A stretch of 64,000 nucleotides of DNA from Methylohalomonas lacus (GTDB taxonomy: Bacteria > Pseudomonadota > Gammaproteobacteria > Methylohalomonadales > Methylohalomonadaceae), in contig NZ_JANUCT010000012.1 in the NCBI RefSeq assembly GCF_024808875.1, positions 30,908 through 94,907 on the forward strand. Reading direction: 5' to 3'. The stretch's first letter is position 1, and every line of letters begins with the position of its first letter. Position numbers and translations under genes: made by a program. The notes below the pieces were generated by a model. It saw nothing but the letters and a program-made list of their open reading frames with translations. It ran no database searches and had not been told where the DNA came from. Below, one piece after another: positions 17,662 through 26,511 of the stretch.

Positions 17662-18543
17662 GTGTTTGAACAGTTTACCCGTCATGACATTCCGGTAGCC
17701 GAGGGCGTCAGCATACGCTGCATGGTAGGCGGTTCGGGACCGGCCGTGCTGTTGCTGCACGGCTTCCCGCAAAACCTGGCCACATGGGCGCGTGTTGCAC
17801 CTCAACTGGCAGAACACTACACGGTGGTATGCGCTGATCTGCGTGGCTACGGCGATAGCAGCAAACCGGATGCGGATGGCGACCCGCAAACCTATTCCTT
17901 CCGTACCATGGCGACGGACAACGTTGCGCTGATGCAGACGCTGGGTTATGAACGTTTTCATCTGGTTGGCCATGATCGCGGCGGCCGGGTGGGTTATCGG
18001 CTGGCACAGGATCAGCCCGATCGACTGATCAGTCTCACCGTGATGGACATCGTGCCGACCTGGATGATGTGGTGGGCCATGGACAAGCAGCTGGCCACGC
18101 TCTACTGGCACTGGTCCTTTCTGGCCCAGCCAAGCCCGTTACCTGAACACATGATCGGACTCGATCCGGATGCCTTTTTCGAATACTGCCTGTGCGGCTG
18201 GGGTCGAACCGGTCTCGATGCCTTCAATCCGGAACAGCTGGCCGAGTACCGTCGTTGCTGGCGCGATCCGGCCATGATCCAGGGCGCGTGTGACGACTAC
18301 CGGGCCGCAGCGACAATTGATGTGGAGCACGATCAGGCCGCTCTTGATGAGCGTATCACCACACCCATGCTGTTACTCTATGGTGAGGACGGTGTCATGA
18401 ATGACTGCTTCGACATTGCCGGCACCTGGCGGCCGCACTGCGAGAAACTCGAGATCGCCGCGCTACCGGGAGGACACTTCTTTGTTGATACGGCGCCGAC
18501 AGCCACCGCCGGAAAACTGCTGGATTTCCTGGACTGTTATTGA
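17662..18543 (+). CDS. fluoroacetate/haloacetate dehalogenase-like alpha/beta hydrolase
   Basis: The GTG start at 17662 is preceded by AGGAGG. The 293-residue alpha/beta-fold protein carries the active site of fluoroacetate dehalogenases. These are oxyanion HGFPQ, the nucleophile in GHDRGGRVGYRLA (Asp-Arg-x2-Arg, the acid-binding arginines), the aspartate of MDIVPT, the halide pocket His-Trp in YWHWSFLAQP, a Tyr in CDDYRA and the catalytic His in GGHFF. By comparison with the Rhodopseudomonas enzyme all named pocket residues are present. It would hydrolyse haloacetates to glycolate. Epoxide hydrolases share the fold but lack the HW and DRxxR set. No glycolate gene is adjacent. Confidence 0.8.
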   Translation: MFEQFTRHDIPVAEGVSIRCMVGGSGPAVLLLHGFPQNLATWARVAPQLAEHYTVVCADLRGYGDSSKPDADGDPQTYSFRTMATDNVALMQTLGYERFHLVGHDRGGRVGYRLAQDQPDRLISLTVMDIVPTWMMWWAMDKQLATLYWHWSFLAQPSPLPEHMIGLDPDAFFEYCLCGWGRTGLDAFNPEQLAEYRRCWRDPAMIQGACDDYRAAATIDVEHDQAALDERITTPMLLLYGEDGVMNDCFDIAGTWRPHCEKLEIAALPGGHFFVDTAPTATAGKLLDFLDCY

Positions 18544-18609
18544 ACACCAGACCGTCGCCGTTTGTTCCTGTGGCATCTAGAACCAGTTGCAGCTGAGTTC
18601 ATTACTACC

Positions 18610-18630
18610 ATGCCGCATACAAGGCGGCAT
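18610..18630 (+). terminator. likely terminator after the dehalogenase-like gene
   Basis: ATGCCGC (18610-18616) pairs with GCGGCAT (18624-18630) around a 7-base loop and is followed by CTTTCT. It lies 66 bases after the stop. The T-run is weak, so the call is moderate. Confidence 0.5.
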
Positions 18631-18781
18631 CTTTCTCCACGTATGACTGCGTACCATCATGAACATGCTTTGCGGCTGCAACTATTATCGTGGTCTGCGA
18701 TCATATCCATGATATGCGTTCATGGCATGATGCGGAACCATTCCCGGACATGTTTAAGACAGGCAGGTGAAGAACAGATTC

Positions 18782-19687
18782 ATGAATAAGACAGGGATAC
18801 CGATCCCCGGCGAGCGCTTGCAGATCGAACGCTTGCCGGCCTACACCGGGGTACGCTCGTTGCCCGCAGGGCCGGGCGTCTATCGCTGCTATGGCGAACA
18901 AGGCGCCCTGCTGTACGTGGGCAAAAGCATCAATATCCGCGAACGTGTCCAGTCGCATTACGCCGCGCGTTTTAGCGATCCCCGTGAGGGTCGGCTGGCC
19001 ATGCAGACGTATCATATCGACCACACAGAAACTGCCGGCGAGCTGGGCGCGCTGCTGCTCGAGAACCATGAAATCAAGACGCGCCGGCCACTGTACAACC
19101 AGCGCCAGCGTCGTTCGCGGCAGCTATGGACGTTGCGACTGTCAACGGCCGCGGATGGTTTCCTGCAGCCGCAGATTATCATGCTCGAGGGCGGCCGGAT
19201 CCGTGAAACAACCTACTGGGCCTGCCGCAACAGACGCCAGGCCCAGCTGCAGTTACGCGCCATCAGCAAGGCCCAGGGCCTGTGCCCAAAGCGTCTGGGG
19301 CTGGAGCGAGGTGGCGGGCGTTGCTTCGGCGCGCAGCTGGGCCATTGCCGTGGCGCCTGCATCGATCGGGAGTCAGCCGCGGCACATAATGAACGCCTGC
19401 TGAGTGCACTGGCAGAATACCAATTGCTCGTCTGGCCCTATGACGGGCCCGTCGCCGTGGTGGAAATTTCCAATGACGATCCCGCACATACGGATTGGCA
19501 CCTGCTTTGGCAATGGGGCTACCTTGGTACCGTCAGGACGAAATCAGAACTGGGACAATTGTGGGCACAAAAACAGTCCCACAGGTTCGACCTGGATACC
19601 TACCACCTGTTACTCAAGTTCCTACACGCTGGTGATACCGCGATCCAAAATCACTACGATGTCGTTGAAGTTGATCCAATCAACTAG
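18782..19687 (+). CDS. cho: Cho-type excinuclease (UvrC homologue)
   Basis: The start is taken at ATG 18782 (an in-frame GTG lies 15 bases earlier). The 301-residue length matches Cho (about 295). The N-terminal GIY-YIG nuclease domain shows LPAGPGVYRCYGEQG, LLYVGKSINIRERVQSHY and the glutamate region AGELGALLLENHEIK. A Cys-containing segment (LCPKRLGLERGGGRCFG ... HCRGAC) follows. It lacks the UvrB-binding, RNase H-like and helix-hairpin-helix domains of UvrC. Cho makes an alternative 3' incision in nucleotide excision repair with UvrAB. Confidence 0.85.
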   Translation: MNKTGIPIPGERLQIERLPAYTGVRSLPAGPGVYRCYGEQGALLYVGKSINIRERVQSHYAARFSDPREGRLAMQTYHIDHTETAGELGALLLENHEIKTRRPLYNQRQRRSRQLWTLRLSTAADGFLQPQIIMLEGGRIRETTYWACRNRRQAQLQLRAISKAQGLCPKRLGLERGGGRCFGAQLGHCRGACIDRESAAAHNERLLSALAEYQLLVWPYDGPVAVVEISNDDPAHTDWHLLWQWGYLGTVRTKSELGQLWAQKQSHRFDLDTYHLLLKFLHAGDTAIQNHYDVVEVDPIN

Positions 19688-19716
19688 CAATCGCATCAGT
19701 CAATGAGCGTGTGCCA

Positions 19717-20430
19717 TTACTGTGCCAAGTGACAGATGGCATTATAGCCGACCGGTTTTCCGGAAAATTCTGACATGGCGTCCTTGAGCATGCGCCAGAG
19801 ATAGTCTGCGGAAGCACTATCGAACAATATATGAAAAGCCGGTATTTCGCCCAGGTCATGTCTGATGGCGATGGCATTCATGCGTGCCATTGATGTCTGG
19901 GCAATACTGCCTGACTTGAACCTCGACAGGCGCATGTCGACGGCGCATAGTTTGGCAAACATGATATCGGCATGTTTTCCGGTAACAATGAACCACGCCG
20001 AGCTATCCTGCCTGGGTACGTGGTAACACTGTTCTGGCATCTGCTCGGCATTCTGTTTCTCAAGACGCCGACATAAATCCGATCGCGCATTGAGATCGGA
20101 TAGGACAAGCGCCTCGGTGTCCGCAAGCCTGGCAATGAGTGTCTGGTCGGTCTGGAGCCAGGAATAATTGTTTTCCTCGCCAATGCTGAGACCTGTATCG
20201 CTTAGCCAGTTGATTGCCTGCTTGCCCTTGAAACCGGTCCGCGGCAACGGTGACAGATCAGCCAGTCCCAGGTTGGCCGCTTGCTTGCATTCGGATTCGA
20301 TGTTTTCATCAAAACTGGCAGCTATGACTGATTCACCCAGGGATTCAAAATACGCGCCATCGGCTTCCAGCGCCGGGTAATGGAAGGGGCGGCAGGCAAA
20401 ATCAGTAGGTTTGGCAGGATTTGCTGACAT
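19717..20430 (-). CDS. mgdD: N-methylglutamate dehydrogenase subunit D (sarcosine oxidase gamma-like)
   Basis: The start is set at the ATG (MSANPAKP) 4 bases after the mgdC stop, with an AGGAG site overlapping the mgdC end. The 237-residue protein shows the SoxG/GcvT-like gamma fold with the C-terminal motif RMNAIAIRHDL and a segment ADIMFAKLCAVDMRLSRF. In heterotetrameric sarcosine oxidase the gamma subunit lines the tetrahydrofolate side. The order beta-delta-alpha-gamma is shared by soxBDAG and mgdABCD, and the choice of mgd rests on the gmaS-mgsABC genes in this window. Last gene of the operon. Confidence 0.75.
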   Translation of the reverse strand: MSANPAKPTDFACRPFHYPALEADGAYFESLGESVIAASFDENIESECKQAANLGLADLSPLPRTGFKGKQAINWLSDTGLSIGEENNYSWLQTDQTLIARLADTEALVLSDLNARSDLCRRLEKQNAEQMPEQCYHVPRQDSSAWFIVTGKHADIMFAKLCAVDMRLSRFKSGSIAQTSMARMNAIAIRHDLGEIPAFHILFDSASADYLWRMLKDAMSEFSGKPVGYNAICHLAQ

Positions 20431-20434
20431 GCGA

Positions 20435-23365
20435 TTACATCTCCTGGCGTTTGTTTTCCGGATCGTAGAATGGCATCTCAATCACATCTGCATTCACAGT
20501 CTGGCCATTGCTGAGCTTAATGGTGATTCTGTCGCCCGGTTCATTTTCGGTGCGGGCATAAGCCATGCCGATAATCTTTTCCAGTGTCGGTGAACGGGCC
20601 ACGGAAGTAACGTGACCAGTGACCACGTTACCATGCAGCACGATATTGGATTCCTGAGGTACTTCTTCTGATTTATCCTTGATTTCAAAACCGACGAGGC
20701 GACGCCTGGACGGATGCTTGTTCCTGATTTCCAGTGAGCGTTTGCCCACGAAGAATGGTTTGTTGTACTTGACAGCCCAGCCCATCCCGCATTCCTCGGG
20801 ATAGGTCATGGCATCCGTATCCTGACCGACAATAATATGACCTTTTTCCAGGCGCAGGTTTCGCTGAGCCTCAACGCCGACCAGCTTGATATCATATTCC
20901 TCGCCGGCTTCAATCAGGGCGTCCCAGAGTGCTTCACCCTGGGAGGCCGGAACGTGAACTTCGTACCCCAGTTCACCGACGAATGCGACACGGATCAGCT
21001 GTGCGGGGATACCCGCGACAGTCCCAATACGGGCCTCGTTTCCCGGAAATGCTTCTGCAGACAAATCCACGTCCTGACAGAGTTTTTCCAGGACGGTCCG
21101 GGAATTCGGACCGGCAATATTGACGCCGGCGTAGGCGGCTGTGACATTGGTAATATCCACATCCAGGCGCCACTGGGCGTTCCACCAGAGCATGGATCGA
21201 TAGACATTATCGACACCGCCGGTAGTGGCGGTGATGTAGAAATTGTTGTCGGTGATGCGAACGGCCACACCATCGTCGATGATGGTGCCGGCGTCGTTGG
21301 TCATGAGCAGGTAGCGGGCGCGACCGGTTGGCTGTTTCAGGTAGGCAAAAGTGTACATGCGGTTGAGGAACTCTGCCGCATCCTGGCCGCGAATCTGAAT
21401 TTTACCGAGGGTGGAGACATCGATCAGACCGACGTTGTTGCGGATCGCCATAGCCTCGTTGCTGATGCATTGTTCGCGTTCCTCACTCCTGCCGTAGTAG
21501 GCCGGGCGCCACCACAGGCCTACGTTCATCATGGTCGCACCCGCCTCGATATGACGGTGATGAATGGCAGTAAAACGTTCCGGTTCAAAGGAACGGCCTG
21601 CCAGAACACCCAGTTTTTCCGCTGCCAGAGGCGGGCGCGCCGTTGTGACACCGGTTTCCGATACACTCCGGTTGGTTTCCCTGGAGACAATACGGGCCGT
21701 TGCCAGGGCGGAATGCCGGCCCTGCGACGGGCCCATGCCTACAGTTGAATAGCGTTTGACCAGTTCAAGCTCGGCATAGCCATCCGCGCAGGCATTGACG
21801 ATATCCGAATAATGTAAATCTTCATCCAGATCAACGAATTCCTTGCTCTTTTCATGCGGAAAAATTGGCCAGGGATGATTGATGCCCTGCTGTCCTGTAT
21901 GGGCAGGTAATTGTGGTTCATCGCCACTCTGGAGTGACAGGTTATTGCAGGCTCGCCAGGCTGCCTGCTGGCCACTTTTGAACACGGCATCCAGGTCATA
22001 CAGGCCTGCTACCGAACCGGCCAGGTGCAGGTGTTCAGGGAGGCCGGTAATATCGAAAATTGCATTTTCGTCATCGTAGTTGAGCTTGCCACCAGCCTGT
22101 AATGCCAGTTGATAGGCTGGTGTAAACCCGGTGCTCATACATATAAGATCGCAGTCTATATGCGAGCTGCTGCTTTCACAGGTGCCCTGGCCGGTAATCT
22201 TCGCTATGCGTGCGCCGCTGACATGTCTGTTGCCGGCTACCGCTTCCTGGATAGTACTGCCCGTTTCAATACGGATACGTTTGTTTTTGGCCGCTATGAC
22301 CAGGTCACTATCCGGAATGTCATGGCGCATATCCACGATTGCTGCGACATCCGTTCCCGCATCCAGCAGGTCAATAGCACTGCTGTAACCATGAGAATTG
22401 GCTGTCAGGATGACGGCCCGATTGCCCGGTTTGACGCCAAACAGATTGACCATTCGCTGGGCGCCGGAACCAAGCATAACTCCGGGCAGGTCATTGTTAC
22501 GGAATATCGCCGGTTGTTCCATTGATCCCGTGGCTAGAATCACCTCATCAGCGCGCACCTTGTACATCCGGTTGTCCTGGATAACCGGCAACCAGTTATC
22601 GGCAAACCAGGCGTTGCAATAGGCACTGGTTCTGGCTGTGATATTTGACAGTGCTTCAATCTTTTCAACCAGTTCGTTACGCAGTTTTTCAGAATCAGAG
22701 TTGTCTGCGTTGAATCGGTAATAGTTAAGCGAGCCGCCGATAATGACATCCTGTTCTACAAGCAGAACCTGGGCGCCTGATTCGGCAGCCTGTATTGCTG
22801 CTGCCAGACCAGCCGGCCCGGCACCGACAACAACGAGATCATAAAATTCGTATTTTTTATCATAATAAAAATGGGGCGTCTCAAGGTTGACCTTGCCAAG
22901 GCCGGCACTGCGTCTGACTATCGGTTCCCAGAACTTCTGCCAGATACCCTGCGGCCGATAAAAGGCCTTGTAATAGAACCCCACGGGCATGAATTTGCTC
23001 AACAAGCCCATGAATGACTGGCGGTCATGTTTCAGACTGCCACTATAATGCTGGCCATAGACCTTCAGGCCCTGGGATATGGGGTGACGATCAGCCTGAA
23101 CATTGGGCTCATGTTCAAGCTGTACCATCGGGTCTGCTTCCAGACCAGCCATGGAACGCACACCTCTGGGCCTGTGATACTTGAACGAACGACCTAATAG
23201 CCAGACACCGTTGGCGGCCAGGGCGCTGGCAATGGTGTCTCCTGCGAGTCCCTGATATTTATGTCCTTCGAAATGGAATTCAATTTTTCTTTCAGAATCA
23301 ACAAGAAGGCCAGTGCGTTGCCCGTCCGGCCTGTCTGTGATCCTGTAGTTCTCCGCGCCAGTCAT
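20435..23365 (-). CDS. mgdC: N-methylglutamate dehydrogenase subunit C (sarcosine oxidase alpha-like)
   Basis: A 976-residue large subunit. The N-terminal 2Fe-2S-like small domain (about 20-110) has GDTIASALAANG and SFKYHRPRG. A dinucleotide-binding domain follows, with DLVVVGAGPAGLAAAIQAAESGAQVLLVEQD at about 180. The C-terminal GcvT-like folate-binding half (about 590-970) has GYEVHVPASQGEALWDALIEAGEEYDIKLVG and LRLEKGHIIVGQDTDAMT. It should pass the N-methyl carbon of N-methylglutamate to tetrahydrofolate as methylene-THF, with electrons leaving through the flavins. The ATG overlaps the mgdB stop (TAATG), so translation is coupled. A true sarcosine oxidase alpha is the alternative. Confidence 0.85.
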   Translation of the reverse strand: MTGAENYRITDRPDGQRTGLLVDSERKIEFHFEGHKYQGLAGDTIASALAANGVWLLGRSFKYHRPRGVRSMAGLEADPMVQLEHEPNVQADRHPISQGLKVYGQHYSGSLKHDRQSFMGLLSKFMPVGFYYKAFYRPQGIWQKFWEPIVRRSAGLGKVNLETPHFYYDKKYEFYDLVVVGAGPAGLAAAIQAAESGAQVLLVEQDVIIGGSLNYYRFNADNSDSEKLRNELVEKIEALSNITARTSAYCNAWFADNWLPVIQDNRMYKVRADEVILATGSMEQPAIFRNNDLPGVMLGSGAQRMVNLFGVKPGNRAVILTANSHGYSSAIDLLDAGTDVAAIVDMRHDIPDSDLVIAAKNKRIRIETGSTIQEAVAGNRHVSGARIAKITGQGTCESSSSHIDCDLICMSTGFTPAYQLALQAGGKLNYDDENAIFDITGLPEHLHLAGSVAGLYDLDAVFKSGQQAAWRACNNLSLQSGDEPQLPAHTGQQGINHPWPIFPHEKSKEFVDLDEDLHYSDIVNACADGYAELELVKRYSTVGMGPSQGRHSALATARIVSRETNRSVSETGVTTARPPLAAEKLGVLAGRSFEPERFTAIHHRHIEAGATMMNVGLWWRPAYYGRSEEREQCISNEAMAIRNNVGLIDVSTLGKIQIRGQDAAEFLNRMYTFAYLKQPTGRARYLLMTNDAGTIIDDGVAVRITDNNFYITATTGGVDNVYRSMLWWNAQWRLDVDITNVTAAYAGVNIAGPNSRTVLEKLCQDVDLSAEAFPGNEARIGTVAGIPAQLIRVAFVGELGYEVHVPASQGEALWDALIEAGEEYDIKLVGVEAQRNLRLEKGHIIVGQDTDAMTYPEECGMGWAVKYNKPFFVGKRSLEIRNKHPSRRRLVGFEIKDKSEEVPQESNIVLHGNVVTGHVTSVARSPTLEKIIGMAYARTENEPGDRITIKLSNGQTVNADVIEMPFYDPENKRQEM

Positions 23366-23661
23366 TATTTGTTCTCCGCGTTCTGCTCAAAATTCATGCG
23401 CTCGGTATAGAGTTGGCTGGCGGGGTATGTTCGTATGATTTCATCAGTGATGGTGTTTCTTTCAGCTATAAACCAGTATGAAGTGGGGACGTGACACCAC
23501 CATTCAGTGACAACACCTGCATGGTTGTTGTGCATCCATATATAGTCGGCCCACGCTTCATCGCTGGTCAATGAAGGTTCCGGCATACGGGTTACCTCGC
23601 CACCGGGTGCGAATTCAGAGATATTGCGGGGGCCATTCAAGGGACAGTGCATAATCTTCAT
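23365..23661 (-). CDS. mgdB: N-methylglutamate dehydrogenase subunit B (sarcosine oxidase delta-like)
   Basis: A 98-residue delta-type subunit, recognisable from the N-terminal HCP...EF pattern and the EWWCHVP segment followed by WFIAERNT. In sarcosine oxidase this subunit binds zinc through four ligands of the type CPxC plus His and Cys. Here only the first Cys and the His are in place; the second Cys reads Asn (CPLN) and the fourth reads Ser. The zinc site therefore looks degraded. It sits between mgdA (18-base gap) and mgdC (1-base overlap). Confidence 0.8.
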   Translation of the reverse strand: MKIMHCPLNGPRNISEFAPGGEVTRMPEPSLTSDEAWADYIWMHNNHAGVVTEWWCHVPTSYWFIAERNTITDEIIRTYPASQLYTERMNFEQNAENK

Positions 23662-23679
23662 GCAATCACTCCTGCTGGA

Positions 23680-24921
23680 TTAATGGCTAGCTGCCGTAGC
23701 ACCAGCTTCATTGGACAGGTGATAGGTTCTGAACCGGGAGAGGCTGAACGGCCTGATCTGGTCCGGGGCCCTGCCCCTGGCGACGGTTTCAGCCATACGT
23801 TTGCCTGCAATCGGTGTCGCCTTGAAGCCCCAGGTACCCCAGCCTCCATCGATCCAGTAATTCTGAAGCGGAGTCTCACCCATGATGGGGCTGTAATCAG
23901 GTGTCATGTCGGTCATGCCGGTCCACTGCCGTAGCAGCTTTACTTCGCTCAGAAATGGGAACATCTCGAGCAGATGACCTATGAGACCTTCCTTGAGATC
24001 CAGTGACGAACGAGTGGAATAGAGTTCATAGGGATCGGAACCGCCACCTATGACAATTTCGCCACGAGCAGTCTGCGAGATATAGCAGTGCAGGGCGGCA
24101 GAACTGACAAGAGGGTCAACAAAAGGCTTCAATGGCTGGGTGACCATGGCCTGCAGAGGGAAAGTTCTGATAGGCAACTGGATTCCAGCCATTTTGGCTA
24201 CTATCGTGCTCATACCAGCCACGGCCTGAACCACATCCTTGCAGTTTACTGTGCCACGATTTGTAACTACACCGGTCACCCTGCCGTTTGACTGCTTGAT
24301 ATCAGTCACTTCAGTACGTTGGTGAAACTCAACACCCAGCTGTGAGGCACGCATGGCATAGCCCCATGCTACGGAGTCATGCCGTGCCGTTCCCCCATCT
24401 TTATGCCAGAGGCCGCCAATAATCGGGTATCTGGCATTCTTGTCCAGGTTGAGACAGGGGACCAGTTCACGAATCTGTTCCCTGTCCACCATCTCCGATC
24501 GCACGCCGCATTGCTTGTTGACCTCGGCACGGAGTCGAAAGGTGCGCATGCTTGCATCTGAATGCGCAAGTGTGAGCTGGCCGCGTTGTGAATAGAGCAT
24601 GTTGTAGCCAAGCTCATTGGACAGCTGCTTGTAAAGTTCCACTGATTCTTTGTAAAAATCAACAGATTCCGGTGTTATGTAGTTCGATCGAATAACTGCC
24701 GTATTGCGGGCTGTATTGCCACCACCTATGTAGCCCTTATCCAGAACTGCAACATTGGTTATGCCGTGGTAACGGGCAAGATGGTAAGCGATTGCTGCGC
24801 CATGGCCGCCACCGCCGATAATGATTACGTCGTAACTGTTTTTCAGTTCCTTGTTTGGAGGAATGTCTTGCCGTGCTGGATATTTTTTGGAAAAGCCGTA
24901 TTTGAGTAATCCCCAAGGCAT
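23680..24921 (-). CDS. mgdA: N-methylglutamate dehydrogenase subunit A (sarcosine oxidase beta-like)
   Basis: The start at 24921 (MPWGLLKYGFSKKY) follows CAGGAG and gives 413 residues, the usual SoxB length; a longer frame upstream is not needed. The FAD site is DVIIIGGGGHGAAIAYHLARYHG (about residues 31-53). GGTARHDSVAW contains the His that carries covalent FMN in sarcosine oxidases. The C-terminal IDGGWGTWGFKATPIAGK closes the flavin domain. This subunit oxidises the N-methyl group. It is the first gene of mgdABCD and faces the divergent gcvT-like gene across a 434-base gap with two palindromic boxes. Confidence 0.87.
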   Translation of the reverse strand: MPWGLLKYGFSKKYPARQDIPPNKELKNSYDVIIIGGGGHGAAIAYHLARYHGITNVAVLDKGYIGGGNTARNTAVIRSNYITPESVDFYKESVELYKQLSNELGYNMLYSQRGQLTLAHSDASMRTFRLRAEVNKQCGVRSEMVDREQIRELVPCLNLDKNARYPIIGGLWHKDGGTARHDSVAWGYAMRASQLGVEFHQRTEVTDIKQSNGRVTGVVTNRGTVNCKDVVQAVAGMSTIVAKMAGIQLPIRTFPLQAMVTQPLKPFVDPLVSSAALHCYISQTARGEIVIGGGSDPYELYSTRSSLDLKEGLIGHLLEMFPFLSEVKLLRQWTGMTDMTPDYSPIMGETPLQNYWIDGGWGTWGFKATPIAGKRMAETVARGRAPDQIRPFSLSRFRTYHLSNEAGATAASH

Positions 24922-25096
24922 ACATGGCTCCTGGCTATTGGGCTTAGGTGGCCTGCAAACAATCTGATCGATACGACTTATGCTGACCGTTAATGGACCG
25001 TTATATAAAGGACAGTATCGACCATTTGGTTTGACCAAATTTAATAATCACGATGATTCAGAATGATCAGGATGAGTGTCAATTGTCCCTCAGGAT

Positions 25097-25112
25097 TACC
25101 ACCTACGGGGTA
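25097..25112. promoter_or_regulatory. NarL-type palindromic box, mgdA/gcvT gap (site 1)
   Basis: TACCACCTACGGGGTA; the other strand reads TACCCCGTAGGTGGTA. It has the TAC-N10-GTA layout of a 7-2-7 NarL-family target and lies 176 bases before mgdA. It matches the box upstream of the Amt gene at 14 of 16 positions. Binding by the local response regulator is inferred. Confidence 0.55.
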
Positions 25113-25189
25113 TTTATGCACAGTTGCTGATTGAAACACTATGCCACGATGTTTTTCAGGTAGTTATGAATCCCTGTCACACATCATCT

Positions 25190-25205
25190 TACTCAATAGG
25201 TGGTA
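25190..25205. promoter_or_regulatory. NarL-type palindromic box, mgdA/gcvT gap (site 2)
   Basis: TACTCAATAGGTGGTA, 150 bases upstream of the gcvT-like ATG. It differs at a single base from the box in the folE2/FAD-oxidoreductase gap. The rest of this 434-base divergent region (24922-25355) is AT-rich and should hold both promoters; no small gene is seen in it. Confidence 0.6.
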
Positions 25206-25355
25206 TGTCTTAGGAGCGATTGACGGTATTTATCGGCAAGTACATTATTGGTCAAAATCAGATTTGTAGTTATGCATCTCGATTATTGCCGAATGTCATA
25301 GCTGTTTATGGCAGTAATTTCAAAGAATAGATTTACAGTTTCGGGGAGTCGGTTA

Positions 25356-26492
25356 ATGAGTGAATTAAGACCCAATGCACTATACAGCAGACACAAGGAG
25401 CTTGGTGCCACTTTTGAAGAACCGCTGTGGAATATGGGGGTTCCCTGGCTGTATAACACGGATCCGGATGATGAGCATGTTGCGGTGCGCACCCGTGTGG
25501 GGCTATGGGATGTTACTTGTCTGCAGGTAATCAATATCAGTGGTCCTGATGCATTGGAAGTTCTTAATGCAATGCAGGCCGCCGATATGTCAGTGCTGAA
25601 ACCCGGTCAGTCGAAACTGGGTTGTCTGTGTGATGAGAATGGCGCAATTTCGGATGATTTCCTGGTTTACAGGGATGCAGAGGATGAATACCGCGCTACG
25701 CATGGAGATGGCGATGCCGAAGAGCGTCTGGCTGAATATGCCAAGGGCAAAAATGTGCAGATCAGCCGTGACAAGGATGTACATGTCTTGTCGGTACAGG
25801 GTCCTAAGTCGCTGGATCTGCTGTCACCTTACGTAAAAATGGAACTGGCTGAACTGCCTTATTTTCATCATAGGAAAACCCAGTTGTTCGGCAGGGATGT
25901 GCTGATATCCAGGGCAGGCTATTCGCATGAGCGCGGCTATGAAATCTTCTGTTCATCTGAGGATGCCCCGGATCTGTGGGATACCATCCTCGATGAAGGT
26001 GCCGAGTTCGGGATTATGCCCTGTTCCTTTACTTGCCTGGATCTGTGTCGAGTAGAAGCCGGCCTGCTTTTTTACCCGTTCGATATGCCAGAAGGTGACA
26101 CCACGCCGTGGGAACTGGGTATGTCCTGGGCTGTGGATTTCCAGACAAAGTCCTGGGATGTGGATATTGAACGTGATGAATTCAGGGGCAAAAAAGCCTT
26201 GCAGGAAAAGCAGAACAAGCCGCGTTTCTTCCAGACCGGGATCATCTGTGACAGTGATAAAGCAGTGGCTGAAGGAGCCAAGCTTGTAGCTGATGGCAAG
26301 GAAGTAGGTGTGGTTACGACACCGGCTTATAGCCGCTACCTGATGCAGTCATTGGCGCTGGTGCATTTGAAGCCGGATTATGCCGAACCGGGCACAGCAG
26401 TAGATGTACAAAGCGATGATTTCACCTGTAAGGCACGGGTTTCAAAACCACCATTTTACGATCCGTTAAGACTACGGCAGCAAGGGAAATGA
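25356..26492 (+). CDS. GcvT-like folate-binding aminomethyltransferase family protein (DmmD-like)
   Basis: The start at 25356 (MSELRPNALYSRH) follows GGGGAG; the frame extends 48 bases upstream without a ribosome site. The 378-residue protein has the GcvT fold: VGLWDVTCLQVINISGPDALEVLN, the catalytic-Asp region NGAISDDFLVY, VLSVQGPKSLDLL, ISRAGYSHERGYEIF, and a C-terminal barrel with KPPFYDP. Members use tetrahydrofolate to accept a one-carbon unit from an N-methyl or aminomethyl donor. It stands directly before a flavin reductase and tmd. DmmD, from the marine dimethylamine monooxygenase locus, is the closest functional precedent I know. A canonical glycine-cleavage T protein is unlikely because gcvH and gcvP are absent. 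Confidence 0.75.
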   Translation: MSELRPNALYSRHKELGATFEEPLWNMGVPWLYNTDPDDEHVAVRTRVGLWDVTCLQVINISGPDALEVLNAMQAADMSVLKPGQSKLGCLCDENGAISDDFLVYRDAEDEYRATHGDGDAEERLAEYAKGKNVQISRDKDVHVLSVQGPKSLDLLSPYVKMELAELPYFHHRKTQLFGRDVLISRAGYSHERGYEIFCSSEDAPDLWDTILDEGAEFGIMPCSFTCLDLCRVEAGLLFYPFDMPEGDTTPWELGMSWAVDFQTKSWDVDIERDEFRGKKALQEKQNKPRFFQTGIICDSDKAVAEGAKLVADGKEVGVVTTPAYSRYLMQSLALVHLKPDYAEPGTAVDVQSDDFTCKARVSKPPFYDPLRLRQQGK

Positions 26493-26511
26493 TACAGGTC
26501 ATCTGGTCGCC

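Noticed and set aside
20435..24921. mgdABCD considered as heterotetrameric sarcosine oxidase (soxBDAG).
   Set aside because: The order and folds are the same in both, so it cannot be excluded by sequence alone. The complete gmaS-mgsABC set in the window and the missing glycine-cleavage or betaine genes favour N-methylglutamate dehydrogenase.
25356..26492. GcvT-like protein considered as DMSP demethylase DmdA.
   Set aside because: The N-terminal and substrate-side motifs I remember for DmdA are not seen, and the neighbours are amine rather than sulphur genes.
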